Shown: positions 1-5,376, counted from the first letter of the stretch. The stretch is 5,397 nt of DNA from Clostridium sp. UBA6758 (GCA_002453475.1 DKGY01000113.1:8913-14309); one strand, 5' to 3'. Notes: a model not told the origin generated them from the sequence alone. Numbers and translations are program-made.

Positions 1-173
1 ATTATTGGTTGTCTAACCTTTGTAGCACTTCTTACTACCACTACATCAAAGTTTTGCAAAGCTACTCCTAATTCCTCAGGCTCATAGAATTTCTCTATAA
101 CTTCATATCCATTATCCTTTAATGCCTGTACTCCACTTTTTTCCATGCCATCAGTAACTAATACTCTTATCAT
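1..173 (-). CDS. serA: D-3-phosphoglycerate dehydrogenase, N-terminal part (cut by window edge)
   Basis: The visible 57 residues start MIRVLVTDGMEKSGVQAL and contain the stretch VVVRSATKV. This is typical of the N-terminal substrate-binding region of D-isomer 2-hydroxyacid dehydrogenases, where the Arg-Ser of the RSxTKV segment contacts substrate. In the SerA family the enzyme oxidises 3-phosphoglycerate to 3-phosphohydroxypyruvate with NAD+, the first step of serine synthesis in the cytoplasm. The NAD-binding domain and C-terminus lie outside the window, so the specificity call also leans on the neighbouring aminotransferase. The ATG at 173-171 is chosen because a strong AGGAGGG site (complement of 181-187) lies seven bases upstream. 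The aminotransferase gene lies 150 bases upstream on the same strand, but a hairpin terminator separates them, so read-through or a separate promoter must supply serA. Confidence 0.85.
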   Translation of the reverse strand, partial: MIRVLVTDGMEKSGVQALKDNGYEVIEKFYEPEELGVALQNFDVVVVRSATKVRQPI

Positions 174-179
174 GATGAT

Positions 180-195
180 ACCCTCCTAAAATAAA
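180..195 (-). promoter_or_regulatory. serA ribosome-binding site, duplicated in the neighbouring gene
   Basis: On the minus strand this reads TTTATTTTAGGAGGGT, a near-perfect Shine-Dalgarno site with an AT-rich enhancer, ending six bases before the serA ATG. The same 16 bases occur before the upstream aminotransferase at 1406-1421. Confidence 0.8.
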
Positions 196-282
196 ATTAA
201 TTTATAATTAATTATCTAATGCTTAGCTTTATTTAGTATAAGTAATAAATTTATATCTACTAAATCTATATTATTAATTGAA

Positions 283-312
283 AATTAAGAAGGGAATTAC
301 CCCTTCTTAATT
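283..312 (-). terminator. Intrinsic terminator after the aminotransferase gene
   Basis: A perfect 12-bp inverted repeat (AATTAAGAAGGG at 283-294, its complement at 301-312) encloses a six-base loop. On the minus strand it begins 11 bases after the aminotransferase stop and runs into TTAATTTTCAATT, a broken U-tract. It probably ends or attenuates transcription before serA. The U-tract is not ideal, so partial read-through is plausible. Confidence 0.75.
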
Positions 313-323
313 GTTTATGTTTA

Positions 324-1400
324 TTATTCAAGTCCTAATATTTCATTAATGTTCTTTAATAACTCTTCAATTTCTGCTGGAGTAGTTTCTGCCATGTGAG
401 CTATTCTGAAAGTCTTATCTTTTAACTTTCCATATCCATTAGAAATTTGATATCCTCTTTCTCCTAGAGCTTTATTTAAAGCTGCAACATCAATATTTCT
501 AGTATTTTTTATGTTAGTTAAAGTGTTAGACATGTATCTTTCATCTGGTAATATTTCAAAGTATTTTCTAGCCCATGCTCTAACAATTTCTCCACCTGCT
601 ATATGTCTTGCATATCTATTTTCAAGACCTTCTTTGTTTATTATCTTATCAAGTTGATATTCTAACGCAAACATGTGAGATAATGAAGGTGTTGAAGGAT
701 ATTGATAGTCTTTCTTTTGAATGTATTCATATAACCCTAAAAGATCTAAGTATATTCCTCTATGTGGAACTTGTTTAGCTCTCTCTATAGCTTTCTTAGA
801 GAAAGTACACATTGACATTCCTGGAGGAAGTCCTATAGCTTTTTGAGTTGATGTTATACAGATGTCAACTCCCCATTCATCTACTTTTAATTCTGTTCCT
901 GCAGCTGAGCTTACAGTATCTAAGCAGAATACAACATCTGGATATTTTTTTACTACTTTAGCTATTTCATCTAGTGGGTTCATAACACCAGTTGAAGTTT
1001 CATTGTGAGTAACTGTTATTAAATCATATTTTCCAGTTGCTAAAACTTCATCTACTTGCTCTGGAGTTGTTGGTGTACCCCATTCAACTTCATATAAATC
1101 TGCTGGTACATTGTTAGCTACAGCCATTTCATACCATCTCTTACCGAAAGCACCTACAGCAAAAACTGCAGCTCTTTTAGCTGTGCATGAACGTATAGCA
1201 CCTTCCATAAGTCCACTACCAGAAGTAGTTGAAAGTAATATTTCTTCCTTTGTATTAAAGATAACTCTCATGTAATCACTAATTTGTCTTTGTACTCTTG
1301 ATGCCTCTTTGCTTCTGTGTCCTATCATAGGTGTAGCCATTTTTTCTAATACGTCTTGTGCCACATCTACTGGACCTGGTATAAATAATCTCTTGTGCAT
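324..1400 (-). CDS. Class V aminotransferase (serine-pyruvate / alanine-glyoxylate type), probable phosphoserine aminotransferase
   Basis: A 358-residue, PLP-dependent fold-type I aminotransferase of the length usual for the alanine-glyoxylate/serine-pyruvate family. Visible landmarks are the N-terminal FIPGPVDV, the cofactor-phosphate loop TTSGSGLMEG (58-67), HNETSTG (132-138), the aspartate that pairs with the pyridine nitrogen in CLDTVSS (D161), the Schiff-base lysine in STQKAIG (K187), and the C-terminal FRIAHM with the carboxylate-binding arginine (R332). A GHRSKE segment at 27-32 resembles the His-Arg phosphate contact of SerC enzymes. Because it lies just upstream of serA, I infer that it converts 3-phosphohydroxypyruvate and glutamate to phosphoserine; serine-pyruvate or alanine-glyoxylate exchange is the alternative. 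The ATG at 1400 has AGGAGGG six bases upstream. The gene has its own promoter, ends in tandem TAA TAA stops, and is followed by a terminator. Confidence 0.88.
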   Translation of the reverse strand: MHKRLFIPGPVDVAQDVLEKMATPMIGHRSKEASRVQRQISDYMRVIFNTKEEILLSTTSGSGLMEGAIRSCTAKRAAVFAVGAFGKRWYEMAVANNVPADLYEVEWGTPTTPEQVDEVLATGKYDLITVTHNETSTGVMNPLDEIAKVVKKYPDVVFCLDTVSSAAGTELKVDEWGVDICITSTQKAIGLPPGMSMCTFSKKAIERAKQVPHRGIYLDLLGLYEYIQKKDYQYPSTPSLSHMFALEYQLDKIINKEGLENRYARHIAGGEIVRAWARKYFEILPDERYMSNTLTNIKNTRNIDVAALNKALGERGYQISNGYGKLKDKTFRIAHMAETTPAEIEELLKNINEILGLE

Positions 1401-1405
1401 GATTA

Positions 1406-1433
1406 ACCCTCCTAAAATAAAGTAAACTTTATT
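1406..1433 (-). promoter_or_regulatory. Ribosome-binding site and adjoining small hairpin of the aminotransferase leader
   Basis: The AGGAGGG site (complement of 1407-1413) lies beside a 7-bp perfect inverted repeat, AATAAAG at 1416-1422 and CTTTATT at 1427-1433, with a four-base loop. The predicted leader is only about 55-60 bases, too short for a T-box, so no known serine-sensing riboswitch is present. The hairpin may be an operator half-pair or chance in AT-rich DNA. Confidence 0.5.
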
Positions 1434-1463
1434 ATTTCCAATATCTGATTTGAAATCAATTAC

Positions 1464-1492
1464 ATTTTAACATTTTTCAATAGCTTTCTCAA
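1464..1492 (-). promoter_or_regulatory. Sigma-A type promoter of the aminotransferase gene
   Basis: On the minus strand a TTGAGA -35 box (complement of 1487-1492) and a TAAAAT -10 box (complement of 1464-1469) are separated by exactly 17 bases. The implied start of transcription is near 1457, about 57 bases before the ATG. Confidence 0.65.
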
Positions 1493-1563
1493 CCAAAATA
1501 AATTAAATATTGGGATATATTATTATAATTTAAATTTTTATTAAGTTTTTGGAAATTTCATAC

Positions 1564-1749
1564 TTAATTTAATCTGATTTCTTCATATATTTCATCAAAT
1601 ATGTCTTTTACACAGTGTCCTCTTACAAAATTAGAGCAATTATTACAACTTTGTTCTAGTTGCATAATTATTTTATCTGGATAATATGATCTCTCATTAT
1701 AAAATGAACAGTTTTGAGCAATTCTACTTTTAATCTCATTAGACACCAT
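1564..1749 (-). CDS. Small cysteine-rich protein, 61 residues, function unknown
   Basis: I do not recognise this protein. It has no signal peptide or membrane segment and carries four cysteines (C14, C35, C38, C46). The central segment SCNNCSNFVRGHC has spacing C-x2-C-x2-F-x4-C, which suggests a small zinc or other metal-binding knuckle, followed by an acidic helix (DIFDEIYEEI). The ATG at 1749 is supported by AGGAG (complement of 1760-1764) nine to ten bases upstream. The gene follows a second cysteine-rich gene on the same strand with a 72-base gap, so the two are probably co-transcribed. The cysteine spacing is repeated exactly in that neighbour, which supports both reading frames being real and related. 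A spurious ORF is possible but less likely given the ribosome site and matching motif. Confidence 0.65.
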   Translation of the reverse strand: MVSNEIKSRIAQNCSFYNERSYYPDKIIMQLEQSCNNCSNFVRGHCVKDIFDEIYEEIRLN

Positions 1750-1821
1750 TGCTTTAACACTCCTATGTATTATAATAGTATATCTTTTGTATTATTCTAT
1801 GTTTTATACCTAATTTAAAAT

Positions 1822-1998
1822 TTAATAGTCAAAACAATCTAAAACTGATTCTGTTTCTCTACAATATCTAACAATTAAGCATTGTCCTAAGTTTCTAGGA
1901 CATTTTTTGCACATACAATTAACTTCCTTTCCATCACATTTATTTTGTTTAAAATCGGGGCATTTCTCACAATTGTAAACTACTATGTCCATTACCAT
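1822..1998 (-). CDS. Small cysteine-rich protein, 58 residues, function unknown
   Basis: The reading frame begins MVMDIVVYNCEKCPDFKQ and ends VLDCFDY before a TAA. It holds nine cysteines in 58 residues (10, 13, 21, 28, 30, 33, 40, 46, 55). Two similar units can be seen, C-E-K-C-P-x6-7-C at 10-21 and C-K-K-C-P-x6-C at 30-40, so the protein may be an internal duplication binding one or two metal ions or an iron-sulfur centre. The first unit has the same C-x2-C-x2-F-x4-C spacing as the downstream 61-residue protein. The ATG at 1998 has AGAGGA eight to ten bases upstream, and a good promoter lies at 2050-2078. It has no signal peptide, so it should be cytoplasmic. I cannot assign a function; a small redox, metal-handling or regulatory zinc-ribbon protein are all possible. 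Confidence 0.75.
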   Translation of the reverse strand: MVMDIVVYNCEKCPDFKQNKCDGKEVNCMCKKCPRNLGQCLIVRYCRETESVLDCFDY

Positions 1999-2049
1999 TT
2001 CTATTTCCTCTTTCTATTTTAAAATATTTTACCTACATAATTAAACTAG

Positions 2050-2078
2050 TTTATAAAATAATATTACATATACGCCAA
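2050..2078 (-). promoter_or_regulatory. Promoter for the two cysteine-rich small genes
   Basis: On the minus strand TTGGCG (complement of 2073-2078) and TATAAA (complement of 2050-2055) are separated by 17 bases, a good sigma-A match. Transcription would start near 2043, leaving a leader of about 45 bases before the ATG at 1998. Confidence 0.6.
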
Positions 2079-2136
2079 CTTCTACCTATAATTTATATAA
2101 CTGTAATATAAATACTATAGTTATGATCTAAAAAAA

Positions 2137-2166
2137 TTGATATACTATAGAAGTAAAGCCTTATAT
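2137..2166 (+). promoter_or_regulatory. Candidate promoter for the membrane-protein operon
   Basis: TTGATA at 2137-2142 and TTATAT at 2161-2166 with an 18-base spacer form a plausible sigma-A promoter. The region is so AT-rich that other -10-like sequences exist (for example TATACT at 2141-2146), so the exact site is uncertain. Confidence 0.35.
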
Positions 2167-2176
2167 ATTAAAAATA

Positions 2177-2199
2177 TACACTTTTATTTGAAAAGTGTA
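2177..2199 (+). repeat. Perfect inverted repeat in the leader of the membrane-protein operon
   Basis: A 9-bp perfect inverted repeat, TACACTTTT at 2177-2185 and AAAAGTGTA at 2191-2199, encloses a five-base loop. It ends about ten bases before the AAGGAG ribosome site. There is no U-tract after it, so it is unlikely to be a terminator; it could be an operator or a leader hairpin. Confidence 0.6.
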
Positions 2200-2215
2200 A
2201 ATAAATTCAAAGGAG

Positions 2216-3472
2216 TTGATTATTATAAAAGACTTTACCACTAGAATTCCACTTCCCTATAAACTATTTTTATGTCTTAGTGGAATATTAATAATGGTCT
2301 CTTTTCTTTTTAACTCACCAAATGAGATATTCATTGGTTTAAGAAATATAATCTTAAATCCAGATATACTCATTACAGATTACATGGAAATTGGCGGTGT
2401 TGGTGCTACCTTCATAAATTGTGCACTTTTGATTATATTTTATATAACTATGCTAATTTTTTTAAACGTTAAACCTTCAGGAACTATAATTTCAGGTATA
2501 TTTACAGTAAGTGGTTTTTCTCTCTTTGGTAAAAATATCTTAAATATCTGGCCTATTATATTTGGCATTTGGTTGTATTCCAGATTTCAAAAACAACCCT
2601 TCTCCAATTATATAGTTACTGCACTTTTTGGAACAACCTTATCTCCAGCTTTAATTCAACTGATAGGTACTAATACAATACCCATTTATCTATCTGTTAT
2701 AATAGGTATACTTATTAGTATAGTAATAGGTTTTTTACTTCCGCCCTTAGCTTCTGCTTGTATGAGAATACATCAGGGATATAGCCTTTATAATGTAGGT
2801 CTAGCTGCAGGACTAATTGGTACAATATTAATGTCTTTGCTTAGAGCTTTGGGTATTGACTTTGAAAGTAGACTCATATGGTCTACAGGTAATAATGTTC
2901 CTTTTATGATATTATTCTCAATAATATTTCTAGCTATGATAATTTTAGGTTTTCACTATAATGGTAATAGCTTTAAAAACATTACAAAAATAACGAGACA
3001 TTCTGGTAGATTACTTACAGATTTTTATCTTATTTTTGGTGAAGGAATTACTTTAATAAATATGGGGATTCTAGGACTCTTTTCAATGTTTTTAGTGGTT
3101 TTAGTAAATGGTGACTTGAATGGTCCAACTTTAGGTGGTATATTAACTATTGTTGGGTTTGGAGCCTTTGGTAAGCACTTGAAAAATATAATTCCCATAA
3201 TGTTTGGTATAATATTGTGTACTTTCTTTAATATTTGGGAAATAAATTCACCTAGCGTTATTCTAAGTTTACTTTTTGGCACAACTTTAGCTCCAATTGC
3301 AGGTTCTTTTGGATGGCTGTGGGGAATAATTGCAGGAGTATTACATGCTTGCCTAGTAATGAATATTACATACTTACACGGTGGAATGATTTTATACAAT
3401 AATGGCTTTTCTGGTGGTCTTGTATGTATGTTCTTGCTACCACTAATTTCTGCATTTAGAAAGGAATATTAA
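2216..3472 (+). CDS. Polytopic membrane protein, DUF1576-like, with internal duplication
   Basis: A strongly hydrophobic protein of about 418 residues with roughly 10-12 predicted membrane segments and no cleavable signal peptide. I recognise it, from memory of sequence style, as resembling the DUF1576 family of uncharacterised Firmicutes membrane proteins. Two halves are homologous: GTIISGIFTVSGFSLFGK (89-106) matches PTLGGILTIVGFGAFGK (304-320), ALFGTTLSP (136-144) matches LLFGTTLAP (352-360), and HQGYSLYNVGLAAGL (186-200) matches HGGMILYNNGFSGGL (388-402), all offset by about 202-216 residues. Such two-fold repeats suggest a channel or transporter; the substrate is unknown. The start is odd: the only standard codon is TTG at 2216, which abuts the AAGGAG site (2210-2215) with no spacer. 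ATT at 2222 or ATA at 2225 would have normal spacing; ATG at 2294 would remove most of the first membrane helix. It heads a two-gene operon. Confidence 0.82.
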   Translation: MIIIKDFTTRIPLPYKLFLCLSGILIMVSFLFNSPNEIFIGLRNIILNPDILITDYMEIGGVGATFINCALLIIFYITMLIFLNVKPSGTIISGIFTVSGFSLFGKNILNIWPIIFGIWLYSRFQKQPFSNYIVTALFGTTLSPALIQLIGTNTIPIYLSVIIGILISIVIGFLLPPLASACMRIHQGYSLYNVGLAAGLIGTILMSLLRALGIDFESRLIWSTGNNVPFMILFSIIFLAMIILGFHYNGNSFKNITKITRHSGRLLTDFYLIFGEGITLINMGILGLFSMFLVVLVNGDLNGPTLGGILTIVGFGAFGKHLKNIIPIMFGIILCTFFNIWEINSPSVILSLLFGTTLAPIAGSFGWLWGIIAGVLHACLVMNITYLHGGMILYNNGFSGGLVCMFLLPLISAFRKEY

Positions 3473-3474
3473 TT

Positions 3475-3816
3475 ATGAAACACTTACGTCAAAGAAATAT
3501 AAAAATACTTGGTGAGCTAACTAGCTACTTAGTTAGAATTGGCTGTAGTGATCTACATATAGATTTTAATACCAAGGGTGATATTACCTATATCAGTTTT
3601 ACCAGTGTAAATCCTGATATCAGTGAACAAACACTAAATGATTTAACATCTCAGTTAAATATGCCAAGAAGACAAGATATTGAGGAATATTATTGGGCTC
3701 TTAATGGAGATAATGATTCCTCTTCTGAATTAAGTTTAGTAGGCATGATGACTGATTCAGTGGATGTAAACTACACTAATGATGTATTGAAAATTAATTT
3801 AACTAGATTAAAATAA
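3475..3816 (+). CDS. 113-residue cytoplasmic protein, possible degenerate GHKL (HATPase-like) domain
   Basis: The ATG lies two bases after the stop of the membrane-protein gene with AAGGA at 3461-3465, so the two are co-transcribed and probably translationally coupled. It has no membrane segment or signal peptide. I do not recognise a named family. By eye the whole chain follows the order of a GHKL ATPase domain: helix ILGELTSYLVRIG (11-23) in the N-box position, strand and loop ISFTSVNPDIS (40-50) where VxDNGPGIx is expected, and ELSLVGMMTDSVDV (85-98) followed by a final strand, where GLSLVxxxVDxVxV is expected. The Asn and His of the N-box are Tyr18 and Ile22, the D-x-G-x-G residues are Ser44, Asn46 and Asp48, and the second glycine box is lost, so it should not bind ATP normally. 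A partner or regulator of the membrane protein is my inference. Confidence 0.75.
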   Translation: MKHLRQRNIKILGELTSYLVRIGCSDLHIDFNTKGDITYISFTSVNPDISEQTLNDLTSQLNMPRRQDIEEYYWALNGDNDSSSELSLVGMMTDSVDVNYTNDVLKINLTRLK

Positions 3817-3834
3817 TTTTTAATGTATTTTTAA

Positions 3835-3876
3835 AAAAATAAGTATAGGTAAACTTTATTACCTATACTTATTTTT
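3835..3876 (+). terminator. Strong intrinsic terminator of the membrane-protein operon
   Basis: A perfect 18-bp stem (3835-3852 with 3859-3876) has a six-base loop and lies 18 bases after the stop at 3816. The stem ends in a run of T (3872-3876) and is followed by GTATTTT. The A-run on the left side (3833-3839) gives a matching T-run on the other strand, so it could work in both directions, although sfsA has its own terminator closer by. Confidence 0.9.
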
Positions 3877-3922
3877 GTATTTTAAATTTTTAATTAACTT
3901 TCTACATAAACAAAATCTCTTT

Positions 3923-3950
3923 AAAAAAGCCCAACATATGCACGTTGAGC
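3923..3950 (-). terminator. Intrinsic terminator downstream of sfsA
   Basis: Read on the minus strand, GCTCAAC (complement of 3944-3950) pairs with GTTGGGC (complement of 3929-3935) using one G-U wobble, across an eight-base loop. It is followed by TTTTTT (complement of 3923-3928). It lies about 125 bases past the sfsA stop; the stretch between (3951-4074) is AT-rich and I see no gene in it. Confidence 0.75.
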
Positions 3951-4074
3951 CATGAAAAGGAAAATATTATGTTTTAGAAATTGTTTAGATATCTGATTAC
4001 ATTACTATATTATCATAATATTTAGCTTTATAGATTTTAAATTTCAAATAGTACTACACTCATTTATTACATAT

Positions 4075-4773
4075 TTAAATAGATACTAAAACCTCTACTG
4101 GTTTAGTAAGTTCTATAAAATTTTCACCTAACCTACACTCATAGGCATATACGTCAACTCCATTTTCTTTAGCAAACCTTAATGCATCTGCAAATGCCTT
4201 ATCCATTTTTTCATTTGGCTTAAAAGTACTTATATTATTCATTTGAATTAAAAATATAACTCCTGCACCTCTACCTGAATTTTTCACCTCTATTAATTCT
4301 AAAAGATGTTTACGACCTCTATCTGTAGGTGCATCTGGAAACATACTGTGTCCATTTTCCTCTAAAGTTACCCCTTTAACCTCTAAGTAATATTCTTCTC
4401 CATTATCATTAGTTAACTTAAAATCAAATCTACTATTGCCAAAAGTTTTCTCTCTACATATAGTCGTATAGCTTTCTAATCCTTTAATCTTCTTATTTAT
4501 TAATGCTTCTTCTACAATTTTATTTGGAGCTTGAGAATCTATATTTATTAACTTTCCATTTTTATATCCACCAATTAAGCTAAATCTAGTCTTTCTATTA
4601 GCTCCACTCTCTGTTCTTATTAAAACACTGCATCCTGGAATGAGAATTTCTCTACATCTTCCTGTATTAGGTACATGCACTAACTCTTCTTTACCATCTA
4701 TTATTACATACCCTTGAAATCTATTAGGTCTTCTTACAAATTCAACAACTCTAGTTTCTTTATCAAAAATCAT
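4075..4773 (-). CDS. sfsA: Sugar fermentation stimulation protein SfsA (DNA-binding, nuclease-like)
   Basis: A 232-residue protein, the usual length for SfsA. The N-terminal third (about 1-80) is the OB-fold-like part with the family signature VHVPNTGRCREIL (32-44). The C-terminal part carries a PD-(D/E)xK nuclease-like core: SRFDF (114-118, D117), YLEVKGVTLE (129-138, with E131 and K133), and the conserved FPDAPTDRGRKHL (145-157). In Escherichia coli the family was found through its effect on maltose metabolism and binds DNA; the nuclease assignment comes from fold and motifs. All expected acidic and lysine residues are present, so the protein looks intact. The ATG at 4773 has GGAGG (complement of 4781-4785) seven bases upstream. 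It is transcribed alone: a tRNA-operon terminator lies upstream, a hairpin terminator downstream. Its upstream region holds three DnaA boxes and an 11-bp inverted repeat. Confidence 0.95.
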   Translation of the reverse strand: MIFDKETRVVEFVRRPNRFQGYVIIDGKEELVHVPNTGRCREILIPGCSVLIRTESGANRKTRFSLIGGYKNGKLINIDSQAPNKIVEEALINKKIKGLESYTTICREKTFGNSRFDFKLTNDNGEEYYLEVKGVTLEENGHSMFPDAPTDRGRKHLLELIEVKNSGRGAGVIFLIQMNNISTFKPNEKMDKAFADALRFAKENGVDVYAYECRLGENFIELTKPVEVLVSI

Positions 4774-4789
4774 ATTTTATCCTCCATGC

Positions 4790-4821
4790 TTAGATAAAAT
4801 GCTATAATAAATTTTATCTAA
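4790..4821 (-). repeat. 11-bp perfect inverted repeat next to the sfsA ribosome site
   Basis: TTAGATAAAAT at 4790-4800 and ATTTTATCTAA at 4811-4821 flank a ten-base spacer GCTATAATAA. On the minus strand the structure ends four bases before GGAGG. It could be an operator or a leader hairpin that limits sfsA translation; it has no terminator-like U-tract. Confidence 0.65.
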
Positions 4822-4830
4822 ATATAATAT

Positions 4831-4922
4831 TTATCCACATATAAGCTGAAATTCTTTAGAATTTATCCACTTATAATCCTAATATGTTACTAACTATTTG
4901 ATTTTATAAGTTTTTATCCACA
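4831..4922 (+). promoter_or_regulatory. Cluster of three DnaA boxes
   Basis: TTATCCACA occurs at 4831-4839 and 4914-4922, exact copies of the consensus DnaA box, and TTATCCACT at 4863-4871 is a one-base variant. All three are on the plus strand, with start-to-start distances of 32 and 51 bases, close to three and five helical turns. They lie between the tRNA-operon terminator and sfsA, where an sfsA promoter would be expected. No dnaA, dnaN, rpmH or parB gene is in view, so this is not evidently the main replication origin. DnaA binding to regulate sfsA, or to titrate DnaA, is inferred. Confidence 0.7.
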
Positions 4923-4984
4923 GCTTTATTTAATTATACTATGATTAAAATAAATTTAGTATGATGTTATTTTTATATTAAATA

Positions 4985-5026
4985 ATAAGAAAACCTTCTG
5001 TTTATAAAAACAAAAGGTTTTCTTAT
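4985..5026 (-). terminator. Terminator of the tRNA operon
   Basis: A 19-bp stem (4985-5003 with 5008-5026, one G-U wobble in the minus-strand RNA) has a four-base loop and begins 10 bases after the 3' end of tRNA-His. The following minus-strand sequence TTATTTAATAT gives a weak U-tract, compensated by the very long stem. Confidence 0.85.
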
Positions 5027-5036
5027 CTATATCATC

Positions 5037-5113
5037 TGGGGTGGAGGATGGGACTCGAACCCACGACAACCAGAACCACAATCTGGCGCTCTACCAACTG
5101 AACTACATCCACC
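5037..5113 (-). tRNA. tRNA-His (GTG)
   Basis: A full cloverleaf of 77 bases including the extra 5' G (G-1) that marks histidine tRNAs, paired with C73, and an encoded CCA. The anticodon GTG is the complement of 5077-5079 in loop TTGTGGT, closed by stem CCAGA/TCTGG. One acceptor-stem position is not paired: U6 faces C67. It is the last tRNA of the operon, five bases after tRNA-Gly(TCC). Confidence 0.96.
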
Positions 5114-5118
5114 ATATT

Positions 5119-5192
5119 TGGAGCGGGTGAAGGGAATCGAACCCTCGTAACTAGCTTGGAAGGCTAGCACTCTACCATTGAGTTACACCCGC
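5119..5192 (-). tRNA. tRNA-Gly (TCC)
   Basis: A 74-base cloverleaf with acceptor GCGGGTG/CACCCGC, anticodon TCC (complement of 5158-5160) in loop CTTCCAA, T arm GAGGG/CCCTT and an encoded CCA. All stems pair. It reads GGA and, by wobble, GGG codons. Confidence 0.97.
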
Positions 5193-5196
5193 ATAT

Positions 5197-5271
5197 TGGA
5201 GCGGAAGACGAGATTCGAACTCGCGACGTTCACCTTGGCAAGGTGACGCTCTACCACTGAGCCACTCCCGC
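5197..5271 (-). tRNA. tRNA-Gly (GCC)
   Basis: A 75-base cloverleaf with acceptor GCGGGAG/CTTCCGC (one G-U pair), anticodon GCC (complement of 5237-5239) in loop TTGCCAA, and an encoded CCA. It reads GGC and GGU codons. Only four bases separate it from tRNA-Gly(TCC); the pair differ in anticodon arm and T arm, so this is not a recent duplication. Confidence 0.97.
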
Positions 5272-5278
5272 GTAATAA

Positions 5279-5354
<76 letters not shown>

Positions 5355-5376
5355 AGACACAAATTTTAGAATTTAT

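Noticed and set aside
1401..1563. Possible T-box or serine riboswitch upstream of the aminotransferase
   Set aside because: The predicted leader is under 60 bases and lacks a specifier-loop structure or the T-box consensus sequence.
3025..3399. 124-residue minus-strand reading frame
   Set aside because: It is antisense to the membrane-protein gene, has no ribosome site of note, and its content mirrors the hydrophobic codons of the real frame.
3951..4074. Small gene or RNA between the sfsA stop and its terminator
   Set aside because: The stretch is AT-rich with short interrupted frames and no ribosome site or structure that stands out; it is best read as 3' untranslated sequence.
4831..4990. 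Chromosomal replication origin
   Set aside because: Only three DnaA boxes are present and the usual neighbours (dnaA, dnaN, rpmH) are absent; sfsA and tRNA genes flank the region instead.
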